From Cyprinodon diabolis (Eukaryota > Chordata > Actinopteri > Cyprinodontiformes > Cyprinodontidae), in contig JARPUW010000561.1 in NCBI GenBank assembly GCA_030533445.1, positions 186,001-250,000 of the forward strand: 64,000 nucleotides of DNA, read 5' to 3'. The position numbers were made by a program, and so were the translations under genes. Numbering within the stretch: the stretch's first letter is position 1; each line of letters opens with the position of its first letter. Below the pieces are notes generated by a model. It did no database searches and was not told where the DNA came from. It worked only from the letters and a program-made list of their open reading frames with translations. Below, piece by piece: positions 39,377 through 54,100 of the stretch.

Positions 39377-41793
39377 GCTGAAAACTAACAATATAAAGTA
39401 GATTTGAGCAGATGTTTTTGGTTCCAAGCTTCAAATCAGAAGTTGAGGCCAAAACGCTCTTTTCACAGTGAGATAATGCCATTTTGGCCTCTAGAGTTGT
39501 AACAGACAGACCATTAATGATACTGCCATGATCTTTTCTGGCAATCATCTAGAGCTGAAAACTAACAATATAAAGTAGATTTGAGCAGATGTTTTTGGTG
39601 CCAAGCTTCAAATCAGAAGTTGAGGCCAACACGCTCTTTTCACAGTGAGATAATGCCATTTTGGCCTCTGGAGTTGTAACAGACAAACCATTAATGATAC
39701 AGCCATGATCTTTTCTGGCAATCATCTACAGCTAAAAACTAACAATATAAAGTAGATTTGAGCAGATGTTTTTGGTTCCAAGCTTCAAATCAGAAGTTGA
39801 GGCCAAAACGCTCTTTTCACAGTGAGATAATGCCATTTTGGCATCTGGAGTTGTAACAGACAAACCATTAATGATACAGCCATGATCTTTTCTGGCAATC
39901 ATCTAGAGCTGAAAACTAACAATATAAAGTAGATTTGAGCAGATGTTTTTAGTTCCAAGCTTCAAATCAGAAGTTGAGGCCAAAACGCTCTTTTCATAGT
40001 GAGATAATGCCATTTTGGCCTCTGGAGTTGTAACAGACAAACCATTAATGATACTGCCATGATCTTTTCTGGCAATCATCTAGAGCTGAAAACTAACAAT
40101 ATAAAGTAGATTTGAGCAGATGTTTTTGGTTCCAAGCTTCAAATCAGAAGTTGAGGCCAAAACGCTCTTTTCACAGTGAGATAATGCCATTTTGGCCTCT
40201 GGAGTTGTAACAGACAAACCATTAATGATACAGCCATGATCTTTTCTGGCAATCATCTACAGCTGAAAACTAACAATATAAAGTAGATTTGAGCAGATGT
40301 TTTTGGTTCCAAGCTTCAAATCAGAAGTTGAGGCCAAAACGCTCTTTTCACAGTGAGATAATGCCATTTTGGCCTCTGGAGTTGTAACAGACAAACCATT
40401 AATGATACAGCCACGATCTTTTCTGGCAATCATCTAGAGATGAAAACTAACAATATAAAGTAGATTTGGGCAGATGTTTTTGGTTCCAAGCTTCAAATCA
40501 GAAGTTGAGGCCAAAACGCTCTTTTCACAGTGAGATAATGCCATTTTGGCCTCTGGAGTTGTAACAGACAAACCATTAATGATACAGCCATGATCTTTTC
40601 TGGCAATCATCTAGAGCTGAAAACTAACAATATAAAGTAGATTTGAGCAGATGTTTTTGGTTCCAAGCTTCAAATCAGAAGTTGAGGACAAAACGCTCTT
40701 TTTACAGTGAGATAATGCCATTTTGGCCTCTGGAGTAGTAACAGACAAACCATTAATGATACAGCCATGATCTTTTCTGGCAATCATCTAGAGCTGAAAA
40801 CTAAATATATAAAGTAGATTTGGGCAGATGTTTTTGGTTCCAAGCTTCAAATCAGAAGTTGAGGCCAAAACGCTCTTTTCACAGTGAGATAATGCCATTT
40901 TGGCCTCTGGAGTTGTAACAGACAATCCATTAATGATACAGCCACGATCTTTTCTGGCAATCATCTAGAGCTGAAAACTAACAATATAAAGTAGATTTGA
41001 GCAGATGTTTTTGGTTCCAAGCTTCAAATCAGAAGTTGAGGCCAAAACGCTCTTTTCACAGTGAGATAATGCCATTTTGGCCTCTGGAGTTGTAACAGAC
41101 AAACCATTAATGATACAGCCATGATCTTTTCTGGCAATCATCTAGAGCTGAAAACTAACAATATAAAGTAGATTTGAGCAGATGTTTTTGGTTCCAAGCT
41201 TCAAATCAGAAGTTGAGGCCAAAACGCTCTTTTCACAGTGAGATAATGCCATTTTGGCCTCTGGAGTTGTAACAGACAAACCATTAATGATACAGCCATG
41301 ATCTTTTCTGGCAATCATCTAGAGCTGAAAACTAACAATATAAAGTAGATTTGAGCAGATGTTTTTGGTTCCAAGCTTCAAATCAGAAGTTGAGGCCAAA
41401 ACGCTCTTTTTACAGTGAGATAATGCCATTTTGGCCTCTGGAGTAGTAACAGACAAACCATTAATGATACAGCCATGATCTTTTCTGGCAATCATCTAGA
41501 GCTGAAAACTAACAATATAAAGTAGATTTGAGCAGATGTTTTTGGTTCCAAGCTTCAAAACAGAAGTTGAGGCCAAAACGCTCTTTTCACAGTGAGATAA
41601 TGCCATTTTGGCCTCTAGAGTTGTAACAGACAGACCATTAATGATACTGCCATGATCTTTTCTGGCAATCATCTAGAGCTGAAAACTAACAATATAAAGT
41701 AGATTTGAGCAGATGTTTTTGGTTCCAAGCTTCAAATCAGAAGTTGAGGCCAAAACGCTCTTTTCACAGTGAGATAATGCCATTTTGGCCTCT
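39377..41793 (+). repeat. 2301-bp tandem HOR, copy 1 (13 monomers)
   Basis: About 39,377-41,793 matches about 41,678-44,094 at a shift of 13 monomers. The T end (GTTGAGGACAAAACGC) lies at 40681 and 42982, and U follows in both. Private differences are TTTTTAGTTCC near 39,951 and TTGGGC in the S monomer near 40,468, both in this copy. To the left a D monomer faces an A monomer; to the right an H monomer faces a B monomer. Edges are approximate. Confidence 0.8.
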
Positions 41794-44094
41794 AGAGTTG
41801 TAACAGACAGACCATTAATGATACTGCCATGATCTTTTCTGGCAATCATCTAGAGCTGAAAACTAACAATATAAAGTAGATTTGAGCAGATGTTTTTGGT
41901 GCCAAGCTTCAAATCAGAAGTTGAGGCCAACACGCTCTTTTCACAGTGAGATAATGCCATTTTGGCCTCTGGAGTTGTAACAGACAAACCATTAATGATA
42001 CAGCCATGATCTTTTCTGGCAATCATCTACAGCTAAAAACTAACAATATAAAGTAGATTTGAGCAGATGTTTTTGGTTCCAAGCTTCAAATCAGAAGTTG
42101 AGGCCAAAACGCTCTTTTCACAGTGAGATAATGCCATTTTGGCATCTGGAGTTGTAACAGACAAACCATTAATGATACAGCCATGATCTTTTCTGGCAAT
42201 CATCTAGAGCTGAAAACTAACAATATAAAGTAGATTTGAGCAGATGTTTTTGGTTCCAAGCTTCAAATCAGAAGTTGAGGCCAAAACGCTCTTTTCATAG
42301 TGAGATAATGCCATTTTGGCCTCTGGAGTTGTAACAGACAAACCATTAATGATACTGCCATGATCTTTTCTGGCAATCATCTAGAGCTGAAAACTAACAA
42401 TATAAAGTAGATTTGAGCAGATGTTTTTGGTTCCAAGCTTCAAATCAGAAGTTGAGGCCAAAACGCTCTTTTCACAGTGAGATAATGCCATTTTGGCCTC
42501 TGGAGTTGTAACAGACAAACCATTAATGATACAGCCATGATCTTTTCTGGCAATCATCTACAGCTGAAAACTAACAATATAAAGTAGATTTGAGCAGATG
42601 TTTTTGGTTCCAAGCTTCAAATCAGAAGTTGAGGCCAAAACGCTCTTTTCACAGTGAGATAATGCCATTTTGGCCTCTGGAGTTGTAACAGACAAACCAT
42701 TAATGATACAGCCACGATCTTTTCTGGCAATCATCTAGAGATGAAAACTAACAATATAAAGTAGATTTGAGCAGATGTTTTTGGTTCCAAGCTTCAAATC
42801 AGAAGTTGAGGCCAAAACGCTCTTTTCAGAGTGAGATAATGCCATTTTGGCCTCTGGAGTTGTAACAGACAAACCATTAATGATACAGCCATGATCTTTT
42901 CTGGCAATCATCTAGAGCTGAAAACTAACAATATAAAGTAGATTTGAGCAGATGTTTTTGGTTCCAAGCTTCAAATCAGAAGTTGAGGACAAAACGCTCT
43001 TTTTACAGTGAGATAATGCCATTTTGGCCTCTGGAGTAGTAACAGACAAACCATTAATGATACAGCCATGATCTTTTCTGGCAATCATCTAGAGCTGAAA
43101 ACTAAATATATAAAGTAGATTTGGGCAGATGTTTTTGGTTCCAAGCTTCAAATCAGAAGTTGAGGCCAAAACGCTCTTTTCACAGTGAGATAATGCCATT
43201 TTGGCCTCTGGAGTTGTAACAGACAATCCATTAATGATACAGCCACGATCTTTTCTGGCAATCATCTAGAGCTGAAAACTAACAATATAAAGTAGATTTG
43301 AGCAGATGTTTTTGGTTCCAAGCTTCAAATCAGAAGTTGAGGCCAAAACGCTCTTTTCACAGTGAGATAATGCCATTTTGGCCTCTGGAGTTGTAACAGA
43401 CAAACCATTAATGATACAGCCATGATCTTTTCTGGCAATCATCTAGAGCTGAAAACTAACAATATAAAGTAGATTTGAGCAGATGTTTTTGGTTCCAAGC
43501 TTCAAATCAGAAGTTGAGGCCAAAACGCTCTTTTCACAGTGAGATAATGCCATTTTGGCCTCTGGAGTTGTAACAGACAAACCATTAATGATACAGCCAT
43601 GATCTTTTCTGGCAATCATCTAGAGCTGAAAACTAACAATATAAAGTAGATTTGAGCAGATGTTTTTGGTTCCAAGCTTCAAATCAGAAGTTGAGGCCAA
43701 AACGCTCTTTTTACAGTGAGATAATGCCATTTTGGCCTCTGGAGTAGTAACAGACAAACCATTAATGATACAGCCATGATCTTTTCTGGCAATCATCTAG
43801 AGCTGAAAACTAACAATATAAAGTAGATTTGAGCAGATGTTTTTGGTTCCAAGCTTCAAAACAGAAGTTGAGGCCAAAACGCTCTTTTCACAGTGAGATA
43901 ATGCCATTTTGGCCTCTAGAGTTGTAACAGACAGACCATTAATGATACTGCCATGATCTTTTCTGGCAATCATCTAGAGCTGAAAACTAACAATATAAAG
44001 TAGATTTGAGCAGATGTTTTTGGTTCCAAGCTTCAAATCAGAAGTTGAGGCCAAAACGCTCTTTTCACAGTGAGATAATGCCATTTTGGCCTCT
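41794..44094 (+). repeat. 2301-bp tandem HOR, copy 2
   Basis: This copy continues the 13-monomer unit that starts near 39.4 kb. It carries a private TTTTCAGAGTG, in place of TTTTCACAGTG, near 42,828. After A the expected H monomer is replaced by B at 44071, where the copies part. Its second half was also copied 4248 bp downstream. Confidence 0.78.
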
Positions 44095-44850
44095 GGAGTA
44101 GTAACAGACAAACCATTAATGATACAGCCATGATCTTTTCTGGCAATCATCTAGAGCTGAAAACTAACTATATAAAGTAGATTTGGGCAGATGTTTTTGG
44201 TTCCAAGCTTCAAATCAGAAGTTCAGGCCAAAACGCTCTTTTCACAGTGAGATAATGCCATTTTGGCCTCTGGAGTTGTAACAGACAATCCATTAATGAT
44301 ACAGCCACGATCTTTTCTGGCAATCATCTAGAGCTGAAAACTAACAATATAAAGTCGATTTGAGCAGATGTTTTTGGTTCCAAGCTTCAAATCAGAAGTT
44401 GAGGCCAAAACGCTCTTTTCACAGTGAGATAATGCCATTTTGGCCTCTGGAGTAGTAACAGACAAACCATTAATGATACAGCCATGATCTTTTCTGGCAA
44501 TCATCTAGAGCTGAAAACTAACAATATAAAGTAGATTTGAGCAGATGTTTTTGGTTCCAAGCTTCAAATCAGAAGTTGAGGCCAAAACGCTCTTTTCACA
44601 GTGAGATAATGCCATTTTGGCCTCTGGAGTAGTAACAGACAAACCATTAATGATACAGCCATGATCTTTTCTGGCAATCATCTAGAGCTGAAAACTAACA
44701 ATATAAAGTAGATTTGAGCAGATGTTTTTGGTTCCAAGCTTCAAATCAGAAGTTGAGGCCAAAACGCTCTTTTCACAGTGAGATTATGCCATTTTGGCCT
44801 CTGGAGTTGTAACAGACAAACCATTAATGATACAGCCATGATCTTTTCTG
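42832..44850 (+). repeat. 2.0-kb segment duplicated 4248 bp downstream
   Basis: The string T U O G V F A B, an O-like monomer and two GAGTAGT monomers recurs at about 47,080-49,098, a shift of 24 monomers. Rare shared markers are AAAGTCGATTT (C at 44356 and 48604) and GAGATTATGCC (44781 and 49029). Differences include CACGATC versus CATGATC near 44,306/48,554, CCATTCTGG near 47,976 and GAGCTTAAA near 48,227. Edges are approximate. Confidence 0.8.
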
Positions 44851-47800
44851 GCAATCATCTACAGCTGAAAACTAACAATATAAAGTAGATTTGAGCAGAT
44901 GTTTTTGGTTCCAAGCTTCAAATCAGAAGTTGAGGCCAAAACGCTCTTTTCACAGTGAGATAATGCCATTTTGGCCTCTGGAGTTGTAACAGACAAACCA
45001 TTAATGATACAGCCACGATCTTTTCTGGCAATCATCTAGAGATGAAAACTAACAATATAAAGTAGATTTGAGCAGATGTTTTTGGTTCCAAGCTTCAAAT
45101 CAGAAGTTGAGGCCAAAACGCTCTTTTCACAGTGAGATAATGCCATTTTGGCCTCTGGAGTTGTAACAGACAAACCATTAATGATACAGCCATGATCTTT
45201 TCTGGCAATCATCTAGAGCTGAAAAATAACAATATAAAGTAGATTTGAGCAGATGTTTTTGGTTCCAAGCTTCAAATCAGAAGTTGAGGCCAAAACGCTC
45301 TTTTTACAGTGAGATAATGCCATTTTGGCCTCTGGAGTAGTAACAGACAAACCATTAATGATACAGCCATGATCTTTTCTGGCAATCATCTAGAGCTGAA
45401 AACTAAATATATAAAGTAGATTTGGGCAGATGTTTTTGGTTCCAAGCTTCAAATCAGAAGTTGAGGCCAAAACGCTCTTTTTACAGTGAGATAATGCCAT
45501 TTTGGCCTCTGGAGTTGTAACAGACAATCCATTAATGATACAGCCACGATCTTTTCTGGCAATCATCTAGAGCTGAAAACTAACAATATGAAGTAGATTT
45601 GAGCAGATGTTTTTGGTTCCAAGCTTCAAATCAGAAGTTGAGGCCAAAACGCTCTTTTCACAGTGAGATAATGCCATTTTGGCCTCTGGAGTTGTAACAG
45701 ACAAACCATTAATGATACAGCCATGATCTTTTCTGGCAATCATCTAGAGCTGAAAACTAACAATATAAAGTAGATTTGAGCAGATGTTTTTGGTTCCAAG
45801 CTTCAAATCAGAAGTTGAGGCCAAAACGCTCTTTTCACAGTGAGATAATGCCATTTTGGCCTCTGGAGTTGTAACAGACAAACCATTAATGATACAGCCA
45901 TGATCTTTTCTGGCAATCATCTAGAGCTGAAAACTAACAATATAAAGTAGATTTGAGCAGATGTTTTTGGTTCCAAGCTTCAAATCAGAAGTTGAGGCCA
46001 AAACGCTCTTTTTACAGTGAGATAATGCCATTTTGGCCTCTGGAGTAGTAACAGACAAACCATTAATGATACAGCCATAATCTTTTCTGGCAATCATCTA
46101 GAGCTGAAAACTAACAATATAAAGTAGATTTGAGCAGATGTTTTTGGTTCCAAGCTTCAAAACAGAAGTTGAGGTCAAAACGCTCTTTTCACAGTGAGAT
46201 AATGCCATTTTGGCCTCTAGAGTTGTAACAGACAGACCATTAATGATACTGCCATGATCTTTTCTGGCAATCATCTAGAGCTGAAAACTAACAATATAAA
46301 GTAGATTTGAGCAGATGTTTTTGGTTCCAAGCTTCAAATCAGAAGTTGAGGCCAAAACGCTCTTTTCACAGTGAGATAATGCCATTTTGGCATCTGGAGT
46401 TGTAACAGACAAACCATTAATGATACAGCCATGATCTTTTCTGGCAATCATCTAGAGCTGAAAACTAACAATATAAAGTAGATTTGAGCAGATGTTTTTG
46501 GTTCCAAGCTTCAAATCAGAAGTTGATGCCAAAACGCTCTTTTCATAGTGAGATAATGCCATTTTGGCCTCTGGAGTTGTAACAGACAAACCATTAATGA
46601 TACTGCCATGATCTTTTCTGGCAATCATCTAGAGCTGAAAACTAACAATATAAAGTAGATTTGAGCAGATGTTTTTGGTTCCAAGCTTCAAATCAGAAGT
46701 TGAGGCCAAAACGCTCTTTTCACAGTGAGATAATGCCATTTTGGCCTCTGGAGTTGTAACAGACAAACCATTAATGATACAGCCACGATCTTTTCTGGCA
46801 ATCATCTAGAGATGAAAACTAACAATATAAAGTAGATTTGAGCAGATGTTTTTGGTTCCAAGCTTCAAATCAGAAGTTGAGGCCAAAACGCTCTTTTCAC
46901 AGTGAGATAATGCCATTTTGGCCTCTGGAGTTGTAACAGACAAACCATTAATGATACAGCCATGATCTTTTCTGGCAATCATCTAGAGCAGAAAACTAAC
47001 AATATAAAGTAGATTTGAGCAGATGTTTTTGGTTCCAAGCTTCAAATCAGAAGTTGAGGCCAAAACGCTCTTTTCACAGTGAGATAATGCCATTTTGGCC
47101 TCTGGAGTTGTAACAGACAAACCATTAATGATACAGCCATGATCTTTTCTGGCAATCATCTAGAGCTGAAAACTAACAATATAAAGTAGATTTGAGCAGA
47201 TGTTTTTGGTTCCAAGCTTCAAATCAGAAGTTGAGGACAAAACGCTCTTTTTACAGTGAGATAATGCCATTTTGGCCTCTGGAGTAGTAACAGACAAACC
47301 ATTAATGATACAGCCATGATCTTTTCTGGCAATCATCTAGAGCTGAAAACTAAATATATAAAGTAGATTTGGGCAGATGTTTTTGGTTCCAAGCTTCAAA
47401 TCAGAAGTTGAGGCCAAAACGCTCTTTTCACAGTGAGATAATGCCATTTTGGCCTCTGGAGTTGTAACAGACAATCCATTAATGATACAGCCACGATCCT
47501 TTCTGGCAATCATCTAGAGCTGAAAACTAACAATATAAAGTAGATTTGAGCAGATGTTTTTGGTTCCAAGCTTCAAATCAGAAGTTGAGGCCAAAACGCT
47601 CTTTTCACAGTGAGATAATGCCATTTTGGCCTCTGGAGTTGTAACAGACAAACCATTAATGATACAGCCATGATCTTTTCTGGCAATCATCTAGAGCTGA
47701 AAACTAACAATATAAAGTAGATTTGAGCAGATGTTTTTGGTTCCAAGCTTCAAATCAGAAGTTGAGGCCAAAACGCTCTTTTCACAGTGAGATAATGCCA

Positions 47801-50800
47801 TTTTGGCCTCTGGAGTTGTAACAGACAAACCATTAATGATACAGCCATGATCTTTTCTGGCAATCATCTAGAGCTGAAAACTAACAATATAAAGTAGATT
47901 TGAGCAGATGTTTTTGGTTCCAAGCTTCAAATCAGAAGTTGAGGCCAAAACGCTCTTTTTACAGTGAGATAATGCCATTCTGGCCTCTGGAGTAGTAACA
48001 GACAAACCATTAATGATACAGCCATGATCTTTTCTGGCAATCATCTAGAGCTGAAAACTAACAATATAAAGTAGATTTGAGCAGATGTTTTTGGTTCCAA
48101 GCTTCAAAACAGAAGTTGAGGCCAAAACGCTCTTTTCACAGTGAGATAATGCCATTTTGGCCTCTAGAGTTGTAACAGACAGACCATTAATGATACTGCC
48201 ATGATCTTTTCTGGCAATCATCTAGAGCTTAAAACTAACAATATAAAGTAGATTTGAGCAGATGTTTTTGGTTCCAAGCTTCAAATCAGAAGTTGAGGCC
48301 AAAACGCTCTTTTCACAGTGAGATAATGCCATTTTGGCCTCTGGAGTAGTAACAGACAAACCATTAATGATACAGCCATGATCTTTTCTGGCAATCATCT
48401 AGAGCTGAAAACTAACTATATAAAGTAGATTTGGGCAGATGTTTTTGGTTCCAAGCTTCAAATCAGAAGTTCAGGCCAAAACGCTCTTTTCACAGTGAGA
48501 TAATGCCATTTTGGCCTCTGGAGTTGTAACAGACAATCCATTAATGATACAGCCATGATCTTTTCTGGCAATCATCTAGAGCTGAAAACTAACAATATAA
48601 AGTCGATTTGAGCAGATGTTTTTGGTTCCAAGCTTCAAATCAGAAGTTGAGGCCAAAACGCTCTTTTCACAGTGAGATAATGCCATTTTGGCCTCTGGAG
48701 TAGTAACAGACAAACCATTAATGATACAGCCATGATCTTTTCTGGCAATCATCTAGAGCTGAAAACTAACAATATAAAGTAGATTTGAGCAGATGTTTTT
48801 GGTTCCAAGCTTCAAATCAGAAGTTGAGGCCAAAACGCTCTTTTCACAGTGAGATAATGCCATTTTGGCCTCTGGAGTAGTAACAGACAAACCATTAATG
48901 ATACAGCCATGATCTTTTCTGGCAATCATCTAGAGCTGAAAACTAACAATATAAAGTAGATTTGAGCAGATGTTTTTGGTTCCAAGCTTCAAATCAGAAG
49001 TTGAGGCCAAAACGCTCTTTTCACAGTGAGATTATGCCATTTTGGCCTCTGGAGTTGTAACAGACAAACCATTAATGATACAGCCATGATCTTTTCTGGC
49101 AATCATCTAGAGCTGAAAACTAACAATATAAAGTAGATTTGAGCAGATGTTTTTGGTTCCAAGCTTCAAATCAGAAGTTGAGGCCAAAACGCTCTTTTCA
49201 CAGTGAGATAATGCCATTTTGGCCTCTGGAGTTGTAACAGACAAACCATTAATGATACTGCCATGATCTTTTCTGGCAATCATCTAGAGCTGAAAACTAA
49301 CAATATAAAGTAGATTTGAGCAGATGTTTTTGGTTCCAAGCTTCAAATCAGAAGTTGAGGCCAAAACGCTCTTTTCACAGTGAGATAATGCCATTTTGGC
49401 CTCTGGAGTTGTAACAGACAAACCATTAATGATACAGCCATGATCTTTTCTGGCAATCATCTACAGCTGAAAACTAACAATATAAAGTAGATTTGAGCAG
49501 ATGTTTTTGGTTCCAAGCTTCAAATCAGAAGTTGAGGCCAAAACGCTCTTTTCACAGTGAGATAATGCCATTTTGGCCTCTGGAGTTGTAACAGACAAAC
49601 CATTAATGATACAGCCACGATCTTTTCTGGCAATCATCTAGAGATGAAAACTAACAATATAAAGTAGATTTGAGCAGATGTTTTTGGTTCCAAGCTTCAA
49701 ATCAGAAGTTGAGGCCAAAACGCTCTTTTCACAGTGAGATAATGCCATTTTGGCCTCTGGAGTTGTAACAGACAAACCATTAATGATACAGCCATGATCT
49801 TTTCTGGCAATCATCTAGAGCTGAAAACTAACTATATAAAGTAGATTTGAGCAGATGTTTTTGGTTCCAAGCTTCAAATCAGAAGTTGAGGCCAAAACGC
49901 TCTTTTTACAGTGAGATAATGCCATTTTGGCCTCTGGAGTAGTAACAGACAAACCATTAATGATACAGCCATGATCTTTTCTGGCAATCATCTAGAGCTG
50001 AAAACTAAATATATAAAGTAGATTTGGGCAGATGTTTTTGGTTCCAAGCTTCAAATCAGAAGTTGAGGCCAAAACGCTCTTTTCACAGTGAGATAATGCC
50101 ATTTTGGCCTCTGGAGTTGTAACAGACAATCCATTAATGATACAGCCACGATCTTTTCTGGCAATCATCTAGAGCTGAAAACTAACAATATAAAGTAGAT
50201 TTGAGCAGATGTTTTTGGTTCCAAGCTTCAAATCAGAAGTTGAGGCCAAAACGCTCTTTTCACAGTGAGATAATGCCATTTTGGCCTCTGGAGTTGTAAC
50301 AGACAAACCATTAATGATACAGCCATGATCTTTTCTGGCAATCATCTAGAGCTGAAAACTAACAATATAAAGTAGATTTGAGCAGATGTTTTTGGTTCCA
50401 AGCTTCAAATCAGAAGTTGAGGCCAAAACGCTCTTTTTACAGTGAGATAATGCCATTTTGGCCTCTGGAGTAGTAACAGACAAACCATTAATGATACAGC
50501 CATAATCTTTTCTGGCAATCATCTAGAGCTGAAAACTAACAATATAAAGTAGATTTGAGCAGATGTTTTTGGTTCCAAGCTTCAAAACAGAAGTTGAGGC
50601 CAAAACGCTCTTTTCACAGTGAGATAATGCCATTTTGGCCTCTAGAGTTGTAACAGACAGACCATTAATGATACTGCCATGATCTTTTCTGGCAATCATC
50701 TAGAGCTGAAAACTAACAATATAAAGTAGATTTGAGCAGATGTTTTTGGTTCCAAGCTTCAAATCAGAAGTTGAGGCCAAAACGCTCTTTTCACAGTGAG

Positions 50801-51150
50801 ATAATGCCATTTTGGCCTCTGGAGTAGTAACAGACAAACCATTAATGATACAGCCATGATCTTTTCTGGCAATCATCTAGAGCTGAAAACTAACTATATA
50901 AAGTAGATTTGGGCAGATGTTTTTGGTTCCAAGCTTCAAATCAGAAGTTCAGGCCAAAACGCTCTTTTCACAGTGAGATAATGCCATTTTGGCCTCTGGA
51001 GTTGTAACAGACAAACCATTAATGATACAGCCATGATCTTTTCTGGCAATCATCTAGAGCTGGAAACTAACAATATAAAGTAGATTTGAGCAGATGTTTT
51101 TGGTTCCAAGCTTCAAAACAGAAGTTGAGGCCAAAACGCTCTTTTCACAG

Positions 51151-54100
51151 TGAGATAATGCCATTTTGGCCTCTGGAGTTGTAACAGACAAACCATTAAT
51201 GATACTGCCATGATCTTTTCTGGCAATCATCTAGAGCTGAAAACTAACAATATAAAGTAGATTTGAGCAGATTTTTTTGGTTCCAAGCTTCAAATCAGAA
51301 GTTGAGGCCAAAACGCTCTTTTCACAGTGAGATAATGCCATTTTGGCCTCTGGAGTTGTAACAGACAAACCATTAATGATACAGCCATGATCTTTTCTGG
51401 CAATCATCTAGAGCTGAAAACTAACAATATAAAGTAGATTTGAGCAGATGTTTTTGGTTCCAAGCTTCAAATCAGAAGTTGAGGCCAAAACGCTCTTTTC
51501 ACAGTGAGATAATGCCATTTTGGCATCTGGAGTTGTAACAGACAGACCATTAATGATACTGCCATGATCTTTTCTGGCAATCATCTAGAGCTGAAAACTA
51601 ACAATATAAAGTAGATTTGAGCAGATGTTTTTGGTTCCAAGCTTCAAATCAGAAGTTGAGGCCAAAACGCTCTTTTCACAGTGAGATAATGCCATTTTGG
51701 CCTCTGGAGTAGTAACAGACAAACCATTAATGATACAGCCATGATCTTTTCTGGCAATCATCTAGAGCTGAAAACTAACTATATAAAGTAGATTTGGGCA
51801 GATGTTTTTGGTTCCAAGCTTCAAATCAGAAGTTCAGGCCAAAACGCTCTTTTCACAGTGAGATAATACCATTTTGGCCTCTGGAGTTGTAACAGACAAA
51901 CCATTAATGATACAGCCATGATCTTTTCTGGCAATCATCTAGAGCTGAAAACTAACAATATAAAGTAGATTTGAGCAGATGTTTTTGGTTCCAAGCTTCA
52001 AAACAGAAGTTGAGGCCAAAACGCTCTTTTCACAGTGAGATAATGCCATTTTGGCCTCTGGAGTAGTAACAGACAAACCATTAATGATACAGCCATGATC
52101 TTTTCTGGCAATCATCTAGAGCTGAAAACTAACAATATAAAGTAGATTTGAGCAGATGTTTTTGGTTCCAAGCTTCAAAACAGAAGTTGAGGCCAAAACG
52201 CTCTTTTCACAGTGAGATAATGCCATTTTGGCCACTGGAGTTGTAACAGACAAACCATTAATGATACAGCCATGATCTTTTCTGGCAATCATCTAGAGCT
52301 GAAAACTAACAATATAAAGTAGATTTGAGCAGATGTTTTTGGTTCCAAGCTTCAAATCAGAAGTTGAGGCCAAAACGCTCTTTTCACAGTGAGATAATGC
52401 CATTTTGGCCTCTGGAGTTGTAACAGACAAACCATTAATGATACAGCCATGATCTTTTCTGGCAATCATCTACAGCTGAAAACTAACAATATAAAGTAGA
52501 TTTGAGCAGATGTTTTTGGTTCCAAGCTTCAAATCAGAAGTTGAGGCCAAAACGCTCTTTTTACAGTGAGATAATGCCATTTTGGCCTCTGGAGTAGTAA
52601 CAGACAAACCATTAATGATACAGCCATGATCTTTTCTGGCAATCATCTAGAGCTGAAAACTAACAATATAAAGTAGATTTGAGCAGATGTTTTTGGTTCC
52701 AAGCTTCAAAACAGAAGTTGAGGCCAAAACGCTCTTTTCACAGTGAGATAATGCAATTTTGGCCTCTAGAGTTGTAACAGACAGACCATTAATGATACTG
52801 CCATGATCTTTTCTGGCAATCATCTAGAGCTGAAAACTAACAATATAAAGTAGATTTGAGCACATGTTTTTGGTTCCAAGCTTCAAATCAGAAGTTGAGG
52901 CCAAAACGCTCTTTTCACAGTGAGATAATGCCATTTTGGCCTCTGGAGTTGTAACAGACAAACCATTAATGATACAGCCATGATCTTTTCTGGCAATCAT
53001 CTAGAGCTGAAAACTAACTATATAAAGTAGATTTGGGCAGATGTTTTTGGTTCCAAGCTTCAAATCAGAAGTTGAGGCCAAAACGCTCTTTTCACAGTGA
53101 GATAATGCCATTTTGGCCTCTGGAGTTGTAACAGACAAACAATTAATGATACAGCCATGATCTTTTCTGGCAATCATCTACAGCTGAAAACTAACAATAT
53201 AAAGTAGATTTGAGCAGATGTTTTTGGTTCCAAGCTTCAAATCAGAAGTTGAGGCCAAAACGCTCTTTTCACAGTGAGATAATGCCATTTTGGCCTCTGG
53301 AGTTGTAACAGACAAACCATTAATGATACAGCCACGATCTTTTCTGGCAATCATCTAGAGATGAAAACTAACAATATAAAGTAGATTTGAGCAGATGTTT
53401 TTGGTTCCAAGCTTCAAATCAGAAGTTGAGGCCAAAACGCTCTTTTCACAGTGAGATAATGCCATTTTGGCCTCTGGAGTTGTAACAGACAAACCATTAA
53501 TGATACAGCCATGATCTTTTCTGGCAATCATCTAGAGCTGAAAACTAACAATATAAAGTAGATTTGAGCAGATGTTTTTGGTTCCAAGCTTCAAATCAGA
53601 AGTTGAGGCCAAAACGCTCTTTTCACAGTGAGATAATGCCATTTTGGCCTCTGGAGTTGTAACAGACAAACCATTAATGATACAGCCATGATCTTTTCTG
53701 GCAATCATCTAGAGCTGAAAACTAACAATATAAAGTAGATTTGAGCAGATGTTTTTGGTTCCAAGCTTCAAATCAGAAGTTGAGGCCAAAACGCTCTTTT
53801 TACAGTGAGATAATGCCATTTTGGCCTCTGGAGTAGTAACAGACAAACCATTAATGATACAGCCATAATCTTTTCTGGCAATCATCTAGAGCTGAAAACT
53901 AACAATATAAAGTAGATTTGAGCAGATGTTTTTGGTTCCAAGCTTCAAAACAGAAGTTGAGGCCAAAACGCTCTTTTCACAGTGAGATAATGCCATTTTG
54001 GCCTCTGGAGTTGTAACAGACAGACCATTAATGATACTGCCATGATCTTTTCTGGCAATCATCTAGAGCTGAAAACTAACAATATAAAGTAGATTTGAGC

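Larger units (their letters stand above)
38967..51150 (+). repeat. Array domain 5: 13-monomer HOR region
   Basis: The main order is H J K N-like L-like S T U O G V F A. K is followed by TTCATAG, and a monomer with CTACAGCTGA precedes S. H starts at 39469 and 41770, and J at 39646 and 41947, 13 monomers apart. Later copies (from about 44.3, 46.4 and 48.5 kb) drop or swap monomers and gain rare markers: AAAGTCGATTT, GAGATTATGCC and CATAATC. The end returns to an A B C string near 50.6-51.1 kb. The domain holds only satellite monomers. Confidence 0.8.
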